Assembly: GCF_026151205.1 (NCBI RefSeq)
Contig: NC_087075.1
Span: 15,387,628-15,451,627, forward strand
Direction: 5' to 3'
DNA: 64,000 nucleotides
Source: Bolinopsis microptera
Lineage: Eukaryota; Ctenophora; Tentaculata; Lobata; Bolinopsidae
The notes beneath the pieces were generated by a model. That model made no database searches and was not told where the DNA came from. It saw only the letters and a program-made list of their open reading frames with translations. This document shows, one piece after another, positions 31,917 through 45,227 of the stretch (positions are counted from its first letter, which is position 1; every line of letters starts with the position of its first letter). The position numbers and the translations under genes were made by a program.

Positions 31917-34826
31917 TCTTGGCCACGTTTAATGTTAATCGTCTAGTGAACAAGACAGTAGAGGTTCTTGAGCATCTAACTGATGAGGGGGTTGATATCT
32001 GTTTTCTTCAGGAGACTTTTCTTAAGGAAGCAGATACCGCAAAGCTACAAGAGATACGAGATTATGGTTGGGGTATTTTATCCAACCCAAGGAAGCATCG
32101 TAGTGGTGGAGGAATAGGTATGATTTTCAATAAGAACCTTAAGTTGAAAAGCAACGGTAGAGTCAAGAAGTACAAGTCTTACCAAGTCATGGAAGTTGTA
32201 CTTGAAACAAATAGTGGGATAATCAGACTTATTGATGTGTATAGACCGCCTTACACCAAAAAGGCCAGGTACACTGAGTGCCACTTCTTGGAAGAATTCA
32301 GTGAATACCTGTGTGATTTGTCCGGTAAGCCAGGAACCCCGGTGATTGCAGGGGATTTTAATTTACATGTTGAAAGACCTAAAGATCTTTACCCCGCAAA
32401 GTTTCTTTCCCTTCTTGATCAGCTTGGTTTCATCCAATGTGTACCACTAGAAAGAACTCACAACCAAGGAGGAACTCTTGACCTCGTGATAACGACCAAA
32501 GTCTTCAAAGACTCTATAACTTCTATCAACATTGTGGAATCTGGGACTAGATCAGATCATTTTCTTGTTAAATTTGTAGTGTCTGTGAGCCTGAAAACCT
32601 CTTTGAATGATACTAGGGTGATGAACTACCGTGATTTTAAACGTATTGTGGTTGAGGATTTCAAAGCAGATATTTTGGTTTCTGATCTCTGTAAAAGAGA
32701 TGCTTGGTGCTCTGAGAGTCTTGATGAGACAGTTAAGATGTACAATAGTATTCTATTGGAACTTATGGACAAGCATTGTCCTGTTATCAGTAAGGAGATG
32801 AAGAGTGAAGACAAAGGTAAACCTTGGATGGATCAGGATCTGAAAGTTTTACAGAGGCAGAGGAGAGCAGCTGAGAGAGCCTGGAGGAAAGGCAAGGGAC
32901 AGAAGGATATTTTTGTCAACCTCAGGAACAAATATATTGTCATTGAGCGACAGAAGAGGATTACTTACAATAGAAAAGCCCTCTTAGCCTCTGCGGGAGA
33001 TACGAAGGCTCTGTACAAGAAAGTTTATAGACTCACGGGTGAAACTACCCAAGAAAGGCCACATGGTAATGACACTAAAAAACTTGCAGAAAGTTTTAAA
33101 GTTTTCTTTGCTGATAAAGTGAATGATATCAGACTTGGGATAGAAGAAGAAGGAAGTCATATCGGAGGGAACTTCGTCAGAGAATCTTGAAAGCACCTAT
33201 TCAGGGCCATCATTTGATAAATTTCACTCCATCACTAGGCAGCACCTGTTACACACCATTTCTAAGATGTCTAACAAGTTTTGTAGTCTTGACCCTATTC
33301 CAACTTTCATGTTGAAGAAATGCTCTCAGGAGTTGGCACCGATCCTCCTGCACATAATAAACGGTTCTATGTTGCAAGGTGTGTTTCCAGCCGAGATGAA
33401 GACTGCACTGGTCAAGCCCACTATCAAGAAGAAGAATGCTGATCCAGATATTCTGAAGAATTATAGACCAGTCTCAAATCTTGCAGTTATGTCTAAACTG
33501 ATTGAAAAAATTGTACTTGAGCAGTTGAACAATCACTTACATTTGAACAATCTGCATTGCCCAGTTCAGTCTGGATACAGAGCGAACCACAGTTGTGAAA
33601 CCCTGATGGTCAGGATGGCAGACGATATTCTTAAGGAAGTGCAGAAGAACAACATTGTGATTGTAGTCCTACTTGATCTCTCTGCTGCTTTCGACACGAT
33701 TGATCATACAATCCTTCTTAAGAAGCTGGCAAAAGATTTTGGTATTAAGGACTCTGCATTGAAATGGTTTAGTTCATACCTCTCAGGCAGGTTTTTCAAG
33801 GTTAAGTTAGATGACTCATTATCTGACTTCCTGTGTCTGTTGTTTGGGGTACCCCAGGGCTCTCTATTGGGACCTACCCTGTTCATCTTATACATTAAGC
33901 TGCTCCAGGAAATAGCTAGAAAGTATGGTCTCGATATACAGCTTTATGCAGATGACTCACAACTTTATATAGCTTTCCACCCGATGAGACCCATGGAGCT
34001 GCAGAATGTCACTAGTAGGATCAACGACTGTCTGTCTGAAATCAAAGTATGGATGGTTAATAATTTCATGAAACTGAATGAGAGCAAGACAGAATTGTTA
34101 GTCATTGGAAAGCCTTTGGTACTGAAGAAGTTTGACCTTGAAATAACAATAAAGTTTGGTGACACCATCATTACACCAACTGTATGTAAAAATGATACCT
34201 GGAAGAGTCTTGGAGTGTTACTAGATGAATCTCTCAACATGGAAAGGCAGATAAACAACGTTAGGAAGAACTGTTGCTGGACAATGAATAATCTAAGAAC
34301 TATCAGAAAGTATCTAGATGAGAGAGTTAAGCTCATGCTGGTCAAACAACTGATCATATTAAAGCTGGACTATTGTAATGCCCTTTACATGAATCTTTCA
34401 AAGACTAGAGTGAAGAAGCTGCAATCTGTTCTAAATGCAGGGATACGTTTCATTTACGACATCTATGACAGAAATACTGACTTGTCTCCTTTCTACAAGA
34501 AAGCTCATATCCTCCCTGTTGAAAAGAGGATATTTTTCAAAGTGTGCCTCATCTGTTTCAAAGTGGCCCATGGATTGGCACCAATGTACCTCCAAGAGTT
34601 GGTTCAAATGAACAGAGATGATAAGGCTGTCAAAGAAACCAGAACAAAAACAGCATGCAACCTTCTTATGAAGATACCTAAGTTCTCTAAATTGAAGGCA
34701 ACTAGCAGACGGTTCAGCAACTATGCACCTGAATCATGGAATTCTCTCCCTCTTAATGTCCGTAACATCGACAATATTGTCTCTTTTAAGGGTAAGTTAA
34801 AGAACTATTTGTATGATCAGCTATAG
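31866..34826 (+). CDS. LINE-A ORF2: endonuclease and reverse transcriptase (one frameshift)
   Basis: The endonuclease reads ATFNVNRLVNK, FLQETFLKE, IDVYRPPYTK, VIAGDFNLHV, GTLDLVITT and RSDHFLVKF, the ordered blocks of APE-type LINE nucleases. This frame stops at 33190. The RT follows in another frame, open upstream of its first ATG (33267) to about 33155: CSLDPIPTFMLK, KNYRPVSNL, DLSAAFDTIDH, GVPQGSLLGPTLFILY and YADDSQLY. It ends with the RRFSNYAPESWNSLPLNV tail typical of CR1/L2-like elements. Without the single shift near 33150 the protein would be about 980 residues. It has no ATG at its beginning, so expression probably depends on frameshifting from ORF1. Confidence 0.9.
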
Positions 34827-35205
34827 CCTGGTTAAGCTATTTTTTGTGGCTTCTAGTCTTTTTTGTGTTATTTTTTGTTTTCCGAGTATCCACTTCTTGT
34901 TTTTCTGGTTTTTATCGGTGTGTCAATAAAATCAATTATGTAATATGTATACTTTAACCATTTTTTGCGACAGTTAATCTGATATTATCTCTTTAACATT
35001 ATTTAGTATTTTTTGATTTATGAGACCCGTGTTTTGTTTTTAACTTTCTGCTCCGAGGAGGAGAGAAAGTTATTTGAGGAGAGCCGCTCAGACATGGGCA
35101 CCGTATTGTGTAAATTATTTAGTTATCTTTATACAATATCTTTGTCGCATAGTAGCGGGGTAGTAAATACAGTGTTTCGTTTCGTTTCGTTTCGTATAAA
35201 ATGCC
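34827..35205 (+). other. LINE-A 3' region with TTTCG tail
   Basis: AATAAA occurs at 34926. The sequence around 35080 (GCCGCTCAGACATGG) precedes four TTTCG units at about 35178-35197, which is how many LINEs of this kind end. The following DNA to 35480 is unassigned and AT-rich. Confidence 0.55.
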
Positions 35206-35469
35206 ACAACATCATAGTTAGGGTAAAAGATTATAATTAAATTATAAAATTAAGAAGATTGACATTCCTATGATTCCTTCCTATGATTCCTATAAGTATA
35301 TTATGTTACTTTTGAAGTGTTTTCTGGTGGTTTATTGTTAATCATAGTGTGGTATATATCAATAAATCTTCCTATGATTACTATATGATATATTTAAAGT
35401 TTTAATTTTTCCTAAATAGATTTGTTTTTGAGATGATTTAGTTGTTTGTTGCTGGATGTTTTCACCTCA

Positions 35470-35655
35470 CCCTTTAGAACCGCTCTGACATGGTTAGTAC
35501 CTGGCACTTGTGTCAGTTTTTTTTTTTTTTTTTTTTTTGGTCGAGGGCGCTCACTCTACCTCCCCGGATTAGCAGGGAGGGTACGTCCGCCTTGTTGCTA
35601 ACCATATGGGCGGTATACAAGCACATTATTTCATTTCATTTCATTTCATTTCATG
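35470..35655 (+). other. second LINE 3' tail (related element end)
   Basis: ACCGCTCTGACATGG resembles the LINE-A 3' end at 35080. It is followed by a 24-base T-run and a CGGTATACAAGCAC segment ending in ATTTC repeats (35627-35655). This is probably a 5'-truncated insertion of a related LINE. From 35656 to 36240 I see no gene. Confidence 0.5.
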
Positions 35656-36243
35656 ATCTATTTGACAACAAATTTATTTTGTTTTTGGTAAATGTGTGCT
35701 GACTCTACCACCTATGTATTTTACCTAATATTTAGTGTATTACAGGTAGACATTGACTTAGGTAGGTATTTTTCTCTTACGGTAGATATTAAGAATTTGG
35801 TAAATTTCTTAATTGTATGACAATTTCCATTATTGAGACGTTTTTAATAATTAATTTAAGAGGGTCTTTTTTATAGGACTGGTTCACAGTGTGAACAGAT
35901 TCCAGATTTATATATTTTTAAAATGATATTTAATAAATGATTAAAAGAACCAATTTTAAAGTTGCCATACTAAATAAATAATAATAAAATTTGGTAGCTT
36001 AAACACAAACTCTAAGCCCAGTGGATAAACCACAAAACGTATGCTCTATTGTGTGAAACAAAGATACTAGATCAAGATAACTATCAAGGAGTGTATGCAT
36101 AGGACATAAAAAGTTTTGGAACGAAGATGACATGCTTATGAAGCGAGCTAACAGTCTAATTGCTAATAAGTTCAAAAAGATCATGACATTAGGTTGCATC
36201 CTAAACAGTTTAAGCAAATAACATAAAGTTATACTGTCAATTA

Positions 36244-36460
36244 ATCGCTCATGCCATAACTTTTCTTAAACAGGTGAGTTTTTAATAATGTTTTGAACAG
36301 ATCAACATCAGAACAAGTCTTAATTCCAATTGGTAGTTGGTTCCAGATTTTCGGAGCAACAGTCTGAAACGCTCTTGGGTCCAAAAAGCTCTTAAGTCCA
36401 AAAAGCTCTTGGGTCCAAAAAGCCTTTAGGTCCAAAAATATACCTATTATGCTCACTTAA
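36244..36460 (-). pseudogene. LINE RT C-terminal fragment
   Basis: The minus strand encodes AFQTVAPKIWNQLPIGIK and FKTLLKTHLFKKSYG, the conserved tail after the RT in CR1/L2-type elements. Just before it the frame repeats a short motif (LKAFW, LKSFL, PRAF) because of a 15-17 base tandem repeat. The RT itself is missing. Confidence 0.8.
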
Positions 36461-38327
36461 AAACAACTCTAAATCAGTAGGCTGTCACTCTATTAATGCA
36501 CCACACCGCTACCTCCACTGCACTAAAAGTTATACAATGAATTTTACAATCCTAATTTTGTATCGTGATGGAGACCGGTGTCCATACAAAACATTTACTA
36601 GGTTGCCGTATGATGTGAGCGAACAGCACGCACACTCCTTTGCCCCGTCAACCTATATCTAATCTATTTAAAGAGTGACCACCATACTACACATTGAATT
36701 AGGATTCCTTTAAATATCAAATTGATTTATTGTAAACTTGTTTACATTGTAATAAATGGCATAAAATTGAATTTTTGTTTAACTGAATTTTTGTTTAACT
36801 GACTTCAAATTTAAAATTTTAGCAAATGCTATCTAATCTTTAAACATTTGGTTACAGTTTGTGGCAGTACTGGCAAGACGTACTGGATGGTCCCCTGGGG
36901 ACCACAATGTAATCAGTACAGGCCAAATGTATCTATGTAGAGTAATTTATTTATTTCGGAGCTATGGTTACATGATATAGCTGGTGGTCATATTTAAAGG
37001 TCATTTCATCCTTGTATGCTAATTATCCATCCAAATGCATTGTGATGTGAATAAATCTTCTACAATATACAAGGCTTAACCATGAATTTTTTAAACCACA
37101 GAAACTGTGGCACTTTACCTGAGGACCCCAGGCTATTATGTTTATAAACATAGCCTGGCGTCATTAAACCCTTTAAAACGCGCAAGTAAGCGAGTTTATG
37201 CGATTTTACAATCAAATAATCAGATTTTATAATCTAACTCAGCGCGCAGCTCTTGTAGCTTATACGTTACTTTTTTCCAATTGGTAGTTGGAGTGCACGT
37301 GATTTTTTGCGCGGCTGTGATTGGTTCTAAATGATCACGTGAATGCTGGTCATGTGCGCTCTAATATAACATCCAATTAGCATCCGCACTTTTTCAGGGC
37401 GATGGAGCTCACAGGGGGGCTGAAACCAAGTTTTTGATCAAACGCTGCTATTTATAGTAAAACTTCGCCAAAAAAAACATAAATCAAAACAAACTTGCAT
37501 CATGCGTTAAATAATTAACGATGCAATTGGCAATGTCAATTCATTTCGTTGGAGGACTTCGCCGCTTCGACGCGCCGCGCAAACTAGCATTCTTGCTTCG
37601 CATCGTCGATCGTTGCTCTGCTAACTGCTTCGCAGAGCAACGATCTCGACGGATTGACATCGTCAATCAATTCATTTCGTCGATCTAGTCGTTGCGATAA
37701 GCATAATTGAGTGCGCGGCGCGGCACAGTAATGCATCGCGCTATAATGCATTAATTGTATGTGAGATTGACGCGAAGCGCATTTTTACAAAGTGAAAATA
37801 TGGCCTATGGATTGGTCATAAGGGTGCCACTGCGTTGTAGCGATATGCACTATTGGGCTGCGCCGCGCATCTTCTCGCAACCACATCTACTTCGATAGTA
37901 GCTCTATCCAGAGCCCTTGCAGTAGCCCTTGCAGTAGCGTGTGCCCGCCTCCGGCCGCCTTTTCCTTACATGTGAAAAAGGTCCTGCTAGTTATATATAA
38001 AATATATGGTCGCTTTAATTGAAACTAAATAAAATTGTTGTTTTCTTGAGCGCGCCCGCATGGGCGCGAAAGCACATGGTAGGGTGAAGGCGAAATACAA
38101 CACTGCACACCGGGTCTCACCGAGATGCGAAGGATTGACATCGCGATTGTGAATCAATCCACTGTGATGCAAAAAGGTTAATTTTTGGCAAAAATTAATT
38201 TTCATACGAATTAATTCAAGAATAAATTGTTTTTAGGTTAAAACCGTAAATCATTTCACAATAAACATACAATTATAATATTATAAAAACAATTGTAAAT
38301 AATAATTTTGTTTTTGGATCGGAATCT
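36461..38327. other. intergenic region with a CpG-rich block and perfect hairpin
   Basis: No gene is seen. The interval 37180-37960 is rich in CG dinucleotides against an AT-rich background. It includes CACGTG, a GATTGGTT CCAAT box (37318-37326) and a perfect 13-bp stem (GATCGTTGCTCTG at 37608-37620, inverted at 37633-37645). It could be a promoter or the end of an unknown element. Confidence 0.4.
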
Positions 38328-39212
38328 TAATTTAATAGAGTGGCGGGTTTTTTTCGATTTTTTCGAGGAAAATACCGTTGTAATGCTTATTTCGAGAAAA
38401 TAAGGATGGCGGAAGTTTTTTCGAAAATGGACTTGACCCAGCAACAAAAATCGTTAATAAACAAACTAACAATTAACAACAATCCAGTGTGTTAGGGAGC
38501 CGCTCCAACTGTTTACTAATTGATCTTCCAAGCCTTAGGGGAACCCCGTTGTTCACGTGATCATGTATGAAAAAATGTACGACGACCGAAGCGGGAAGCC
38601 CCTTACTAAACCGGGCCGGCCTAATTGTCTATTTTCGATTTAATGAGGTTTCCGAGCTGCTATCTTGAGATAAATGGTCGGGTTCTACTAGTAGTAATAC
38701 TACACTCACACTATATGTTATATCATATAATTATAAGTATAATACACTACACATTTAAACAGCTAACGCAGCTTAGTTTATCATGTTAGAATTATGTGGA
38801 AGATATATTAAATGCCAGAATATGCCAAAAGTTTACAACGAGAAAGATTGTACAACTATGATAAGATGTTGGTAATGAAAAATGTAATTATATATGCTAA
38901 TCTAACTGCGTATAATGCGATTACACTATTAATTGCACGAGCCACAGCCGAGTGCAAATTGATACAATAATCGATACAAGCCGATAAAAGCTGATAAAAG
39001 CCGATACAAGCTTACTCGTCGGCACTCAGCCTGTCATTCCGCTTAATCTCTATTTATGAACATTATAGCCTGGGGTCCCCAAGTAAATAAAACCTGTTAC
39101 AAACCAATAATCGATACAAGCTGAAAAGTTGATTTAAGCAGTTAGCAGAGTTCAATTATTGCAGTTATTTCACGCGAGGGGCGTCAGCTATCAGTTTTCT
39201 AGCTTATCAGTT

Positions 39213-41480
39213 CATCACATGACTATGCTAACAACCATCACTTGACTATGCTAACAACCATCACGTGACTACAGTAACAACCATCACGTGGCTATGCTAA
39301 CAACCATCACGTGACTATGGTAACAACCATCACGTGGCTATGCTAAGTGCTAACAACCATCATGTGACTATGGTAACAACCATCACGTTACTATGCTAAC
39401 AACCATCACATGACTATGCTAACAACCATCACGTGACTATGGTAACAACAATCACGTGACTATGGTAACCACCATCACGTGACTATGGTAACAACCATCA
39501 CGTGACTATGGTAACAACAATCACGTGACTATGATACCAACCATCACATAACTATGGTAACAACAATCACGTGACTATGCTAACATCAATCACATGACTA
39601 TGGTAACAACCATCACATAACTATGGTAACAACAATCACGTGACTATGCTAACAACCATCACGTGACTATGGTAACAACCATCACATAACTATGGTAACA
39701 ACAATCACGTGACTATGGTAACCACCATCACGTGACTATGCTAACAACCATCATGTGACTATGGTAACAACCATCACGTGACTATGGTAACAACCATCAC
39801 GTGACTATGGTAACAACAATCACGTGACTATGCTAACAACCATCATGTGACTATGGTAACAACCATCACGTGACTATGGTAACAACCATCACGTGACTAT
39901 GGTAACAACCATCACGTGACTATGGTAACAAACATCACGTTACTATGCTAACAACCATCACATGACTATGCTAACAACCATCACGTGACTATGGTAACAA
40001 CAATCACGTGACTATGGTAACCACCATCACGTGACTATGGTAACAACAATCATGTGACTATGGTAACAAATATCACGTCATTATGGTAACAACCATCACG
40101 TGACTATGGTAACAACAATCACGTTACTATGATACCAACCATCACATAACTATGGTAACAACAATCACGTGATTATGCTAACAACAATCACGTGACTATG
40201 CTAACAACAATCACGTGACTATGCTAAGTCACGTGATGGTTGTTACCATAGTCACGTGATGGTTGTTGGCATAGTTACATGATTGTTGTTACCATAGTCA
40301 CGTGATGGTTGTTACCAAAGTCACGTGATGGTTGTTACCATAGTCACGTGATATTTGTTACCATAGTCACGTGATGGTTGTTAGCATAGTCACGTGATGG
40401 TTGTTAGTATAGTCACGTGATGGTTGTTAGCATAGACACGTGATGGTTGTTACCATAGTCGAGAGGTGGTTGTTAGCATAGTCGCGTGATGGTTGTTAAC
40501 ATAGTCACGTGATAGTTGTTAACATACTCACATGATTGTTGTTACCATAGTCACGTGATGGTTGTTACCATAGTCACGTGATGGTTGTTAGCATAGTCAC
40601 GTGATGGTTGTTAGCAAAGTCACATGATTGTTGTTACCATAGTCACGTGATGGTTGTTAGCATAGTCACGTGATGGTTGTTAGCATAGTCACGTGATGGT
40701 TGTTAGCATAGACACGTGATTGTTGTTAGCATAGTCACGTGATTGTTGTTAGCATAGTCACGTGATTGTTGTTACCATAGTTATGTGATGGTTGGTATCA
40801 TAGTAACGTGATTGTTGTTACCATAGTCACGTGATGGTTGTTACCATAGTCAGGTGATGGTTGTTAGCATAGTCACGTGATGGTTGTTAGCATAGTCACA
40901 TGATGGTTGTTACCATAGTCACGTGATGATTGTTACCATTGTCACGTGATTGTTGTAACCATAGTCACATGATGGTTGTTAGCATAGTAACGTGATGGTT
41001 GTTACCATAGTCACATGATGGTTGTTAGCATAGCCACGTGATGGTTGTTACCATAGTCACGTGATGGTTGTTAACATAGTCACGTGACGGTTGTTACCAT
41101 AGTCAGGTGATGGTTGTTAGCATAGTCACGTGATGGTTGTTAGCATAGTCACATGATGGTTGTTACCATAGTCACGTGATGATTGTTACCATAGTCACGT
41201 GATTGTTGTTACCATAGTCACGTGATATTTGTTACCATAGTCACGTGATGGTTGTTACCATAGTCACGTGATGGTTGTTAGCATAGTCACGTGATGGTTG
41301 TTAGCATAGACACGTGATGGTTGTTACCATAGTCACGTGGTGGTTGTTAGCATAGTCACGTGATGGTTGTTAACATAGTCACGTGATAGTTATTAACATA
41401 GTCACGTGATGGTTGTTACCATAGTCACGTGATGGTTGTTAGCATAGTCATATAATTGTTGTTACCATAGTCATGTGATG
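39213..41480. repeat. head-to-head 23-bp arrays, about 100 copies, centred on TCACGTGA
   Basis: From 39213 to about 40226 some 44 copies read CATCACGTGACTATG plus GTAACAAC or CTAACAAC. From about 40227 to 41480 some 54 copies run in the opposite direction. Most units contain the palindrome CACGTG, the core site of bHLH-zip factors such as USF or Myc/Max. Copies differ at a few fixed positions (ATGG/ATGC, ACC/ACA), so the array grew by repeated unequal exchange. Confidence 0.95.
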
Positions 41481-41765
41481 AACTGATAAGCTAGAAAACT
41501 GATAGCTGACGCCCCTCGCGTGAAATAACTGCAATAATTGAACTCTGCTAACTGCTTAAATCAACTTTTCAGCTTGTATCGATTATTGGTTTGTAACAGG
41601 TTTTATTTACTTGGGGACCCCAGGCTATAATGTTCATAAATAGAGATTAAGCGGAATGACAGGCTGAGTGCCGACGAGTAAGCTTGTATCGGCTTTTATC
41701 AGCTTTTATCGGCTTGTATCGATTATTGTATCAATTTGCACTCGGCTGTGGCTCGTGCAATTAAT

Positions 41766-42720
41766 AAGTAAAACAAAATTTTAAGTAAAACAAAATTTAA
41801 ATTTTATTGCCATTACAATGAATAATGATATCATAATAAATATAAGTAAGTAGACATCCGATAATAAACTTGTTACATCCAGTACAACCCAAGATGTCAG
41901 CCGACGCGACTTACAAAATAAAGAAAGCTAGCATGTTATGTTCATTGTTCATAGTTTTTCTAACGAGCATGCTTAGCACTTAGGCTGTACGGAAATAGCT
42001 TTAATTCTACGTCATATTAAAAACTTTACATCATTTTTTGAGATACAAAAATAAATTTTAAAATAAATAACTCTTTTGCTGCTTAGGCGCGGCACCGCGC
42101 TTGACCCACATGCTATACAGTGTGTAGCAACACATCGCTGAAAACAGAAGCTGAATGAGCTATAACATATAAGCGGTGCGCCGCGCCTAAACCTAAAACC
42201 ATAAACTTTTAATATTGTCAAGATATTAAACGAGTTTTGCAAAATAATATAGCATGCTGACTTCGTAGGATATTACAATTATACCAGTGCCAGTTCCAAA
42301 TGTGAGTCAGCGCTTAAACCAAAAGTAGTTGGCAAAAGGAGCCAGTTGCCTGCAAGAGCTTTACTAGCACCCGATTTACCACTTTTGGAGCACAAACTCA
42401 AACCTAAAACCGGCCAAGCACAAAAATATGTTATCGCCACGATTGGGTGGATTGATTCCCAGAATATTTATCAGCACGCGGCACTAATAATATATGAAGT
42501 TCATTATCGAATTTTAGATATGCCCTGGATCGTTTAACACATATATTGTATATAAAAGGTTATTAAAGAATAATTAATGTTTGGTTCGTATAAATCGATA
42601 TTAATCAATTATTTAAAATAGTATTTGTATTTGTGTTTGTTATTATTAACTATTGAATTGTGTTCGATTTAAATATTAAAACACTACTACAAACACTACT
42701 ACAATACATTGCACAAAACT
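41766..42720. other. 955-bp segment unique to the right palindrome arm
   Basis: The left arm joins ATTAAT directly to AGTGTAATCG (inverted), whereas the right arm has 955 bases between them. The segment contains GC-rich stretches (near 42085 and 42175) and a 63-codon frame at 42346 that I do not recognise. Either it inserted on the right or was lost from the left. Confidence 0.55.
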
Positions 42721-43321
42721 AGTGTAATCGCATTATACGCAGTTAGATTAGCATATATAATTACATTTTTCATTACCAACATCTTATCATAGTTGTACAA
42801 TCTTTCTCGTTGTAAACTTTTGGCATATTCTGGCATTTAATATATCTTCCACATAATTCTAACATGATAAACTAGGCTGCGTTAGCTGTTTAAATGTGTA
42901 GTGTATTATACTTATAATTATATGATATAACATATAGTGTGAGTGTAGTATTACTACTAGTAGAACCCGACCATTTATCTCAAGATAGCAGCTCGGAAAC
43001 CTCATTAAATCGAAAATAGACAATTAGGCCGGCCCGGTTTAGTAAGGGGCTTCCCGCTTCGGTCGTCGTACATTTTTTCATACATGATCACGTGAACAAC
43101 GGGGTTCCCCTAAGGCTTGGAAGATCAATTAGTAAACAGTTGGAGCGGCTCCCTAACACACTGGATTGTTGTTAATTGTTAGTTTGTTTATTAACGATTT
43201 TTGTTGCTGGGTCAAGTCCATTTTCGAAAAAACTTCCGCCATCCTTATTTTCTCGAAATAAGCATTACAACGGTATTTTCCTCGAAAAAAATCGAAAAAA
43301 ACCCGCCACTCTATAATTTAA

Positions 43322-45227
43322 TAAGTTGATTTTAAATCGCAATGAACCACTTTGCAGTTATATAATGTATTAAGCTATATTAAAATTAAAAAGTGTAAGT
43401 GATTCATATATACATGATGTAATTCAAATTTGTGATATCTTTATCCTTGCATCATTTGCATTTAAATTTATATCATATGACATATCAGCCACAATGGATA
43501 TTTTAATTTTGAAATCACAATGAATTTTCATTAAAAATTGTTATCGAATTTTAAAATGATCAAGTTAGGGTAGTAAATGAAATTTGATCATTCTATTATT
43601 CTATTCACTAGAATTCATTTTTTATGAACATGGATTAATTACATTTAATCAAATTTGATCATTACTCTTATCATACCTTTAATTATCATAAAAGAGTTCT
43701 TTACTGAATGAGTCAGATTGGAGATTTCCTTCATACAATTAATGTTCAATCATCCATTTCACTCCAACTGTTTGGATCACAGATCGTATTAAAAACAAGT
43801 GCTACAATTATCATTTTAAATAGTTGTACTGCACGTTAATTTTTTACTGTCATAGGTGGCCAAGGGTGATTTTCAAAACTTTGAGTTTTTTCTCTTTACA
43901 TAGGGTCATTGTGACATTATGTGTATACTGTTTGAAAAATTTTATTCTTTACTGTCATAAGGTTTGATTCTTCGTGTTAAGTTCTTAAGTTTGAAAAAGG
44001 ATAATTGGGGTCAAATCCAGAATCATATCACTCTCGAGTGTTTGCTCTATTGCATGTTGTGCTGTTGTTTACAGGTTTGTTTCTTTTATCTCGTCTCTGG
44101 CTGGAGATACCACTGCAAAAATAAAATATTTATATCTCATGAATATCACTTTGTACAAAGTCATCAGAACTTAGTTATTGGCTGCTTTAAATCGTACTAC
44201 TAGATAACTGTGTTCCGAGTTTAAAATAATCCTATTTGAACGTATGTTATCCGCCTTTCAAGACATCACAGTTAGCAAGAACTCTCTAGGCCATATTATG
44301 GTTTATGTAATTAATGGTGTCTCATCATGTGAAATTAACAATAGCTTTGACTATTTTTACACTCCGCATCTGTGCTAACTATAACGTGTTTCGGAGTCTT
44401 TGTTAATTTGCAGGATCCCCTGTGTTTTACTGACCAAATTAAGCCGCAAGTTTACATTTTTAAAACTTAATTGAAGAAGTATAGATCTGTAAGACGTATG
44501 TCTCTCTTACTTTATCCGCTTACCACGTGTGACCTGATGCCATTTTTTACTCTAAGGTCTATACTTCTCTGCATAGAAATGTACATAATTTTGACAACAA
44601 ATGTCAAAACGGGTATCTATGTAATTTTCGTACTATTTTAATGGTTACCTTCATGCCCACAGTTTAATGTTCAATCTCACTATACCATATTCATTAACTT
44701 ATAACTTATTACATACTATATGACGTTTTGATTGATGTCCTTAGAAGGGTATTCTTCTTGCACTTTTTGACTGACTTGAATGTCATGCACAGCAGTTTGA
44801 AGCTTCTTTAAATTATTTGTATTCTTATTGTATTGCTGGGTAAATTTAATTATAATTCTAGTTCTAATTCTATGGTTCATAATTGTATAATATGTTCTTA
44901 AACATCATTACATCTATACACGTTATTCGTATCCATTTTCTTGAATATTCGGAAGATAGCTGGAGAAATTGGAATTCAATCATGCAGAGAAATTATATGC
45001 CTAAAAGAATATTATACATTACTTGCTGCATAAATTTGTCACTTAACTAATGGTGAATTTTCAAATCTGCCACTATACCATTAGCCAAGTAGCATTGTCT
45101 TCCTGTATTATTAACAACAATTAAGTACCTGAGGTTACCATTCATTTCATCTACTCAACCCAATTTGTATCCCCAATTTGCTAGTTCTATTTATAGCTAA
45201 GATAATTGTTGGGTGTTAGATAAGAAG
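43322..45227. other. AT-rich intergenic DNA, no gene seen
   Basis: Several short frames occur by chance. No domain, RNA gene or structured repeat was recognised between the palindromic element and the 3' end of gene B. Confidence 0.5.

Larger units (their letters stand above)
22830..35200 (+). mobile_element. LINE-A: non-LTR retrotransposon split by a 7.26-kb insertion
   Basis: ORF1 starts at 23434, is cut at 24445, and resumes at 31711 in the same frame once the insertion and one copy of its target duplication are removed. ORF2 runs on to 34826, followed by a 3' region with AATAAA at 34926 and a TTTCG microsatellite near 35178-35197. The order ORF1 (coiled coil, zinc knuckles), apurinic-type endonuclease, RT fits the CR1/L2/Jockey-type LINEs. 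The 5' edge is estimated, not seen. Confidence 0.8.
38336..43313. mobile_element. 5-kb hAT-like palindromic element enclosing an E-box repeat array
   Basis: Both ends start TAGAGTGGCGGG in inverted orientation, fitting the TAGNG/CAGNG ends of hAT elements, and an 8-bp duplication TAATTTAA flanks them (38328-38335 and 43314-43321). The left arm (38336-39212) and the right arm (41475-43313) are almost identical apart from about 955 bases (41766-42720) present only on the right. There is no transposase. The centre consists of two opposed arrays of a CACGTG repeat. It is non-autonomous, and the near identity of the arms implies recent formation or gene conversion. Confidence 0.88.

Noticed and set aside
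39213-41480. CRISPR-like array
   Set aside because: Units are contiguous without unique spacers, both orientations occur, and the context is animal DNA.
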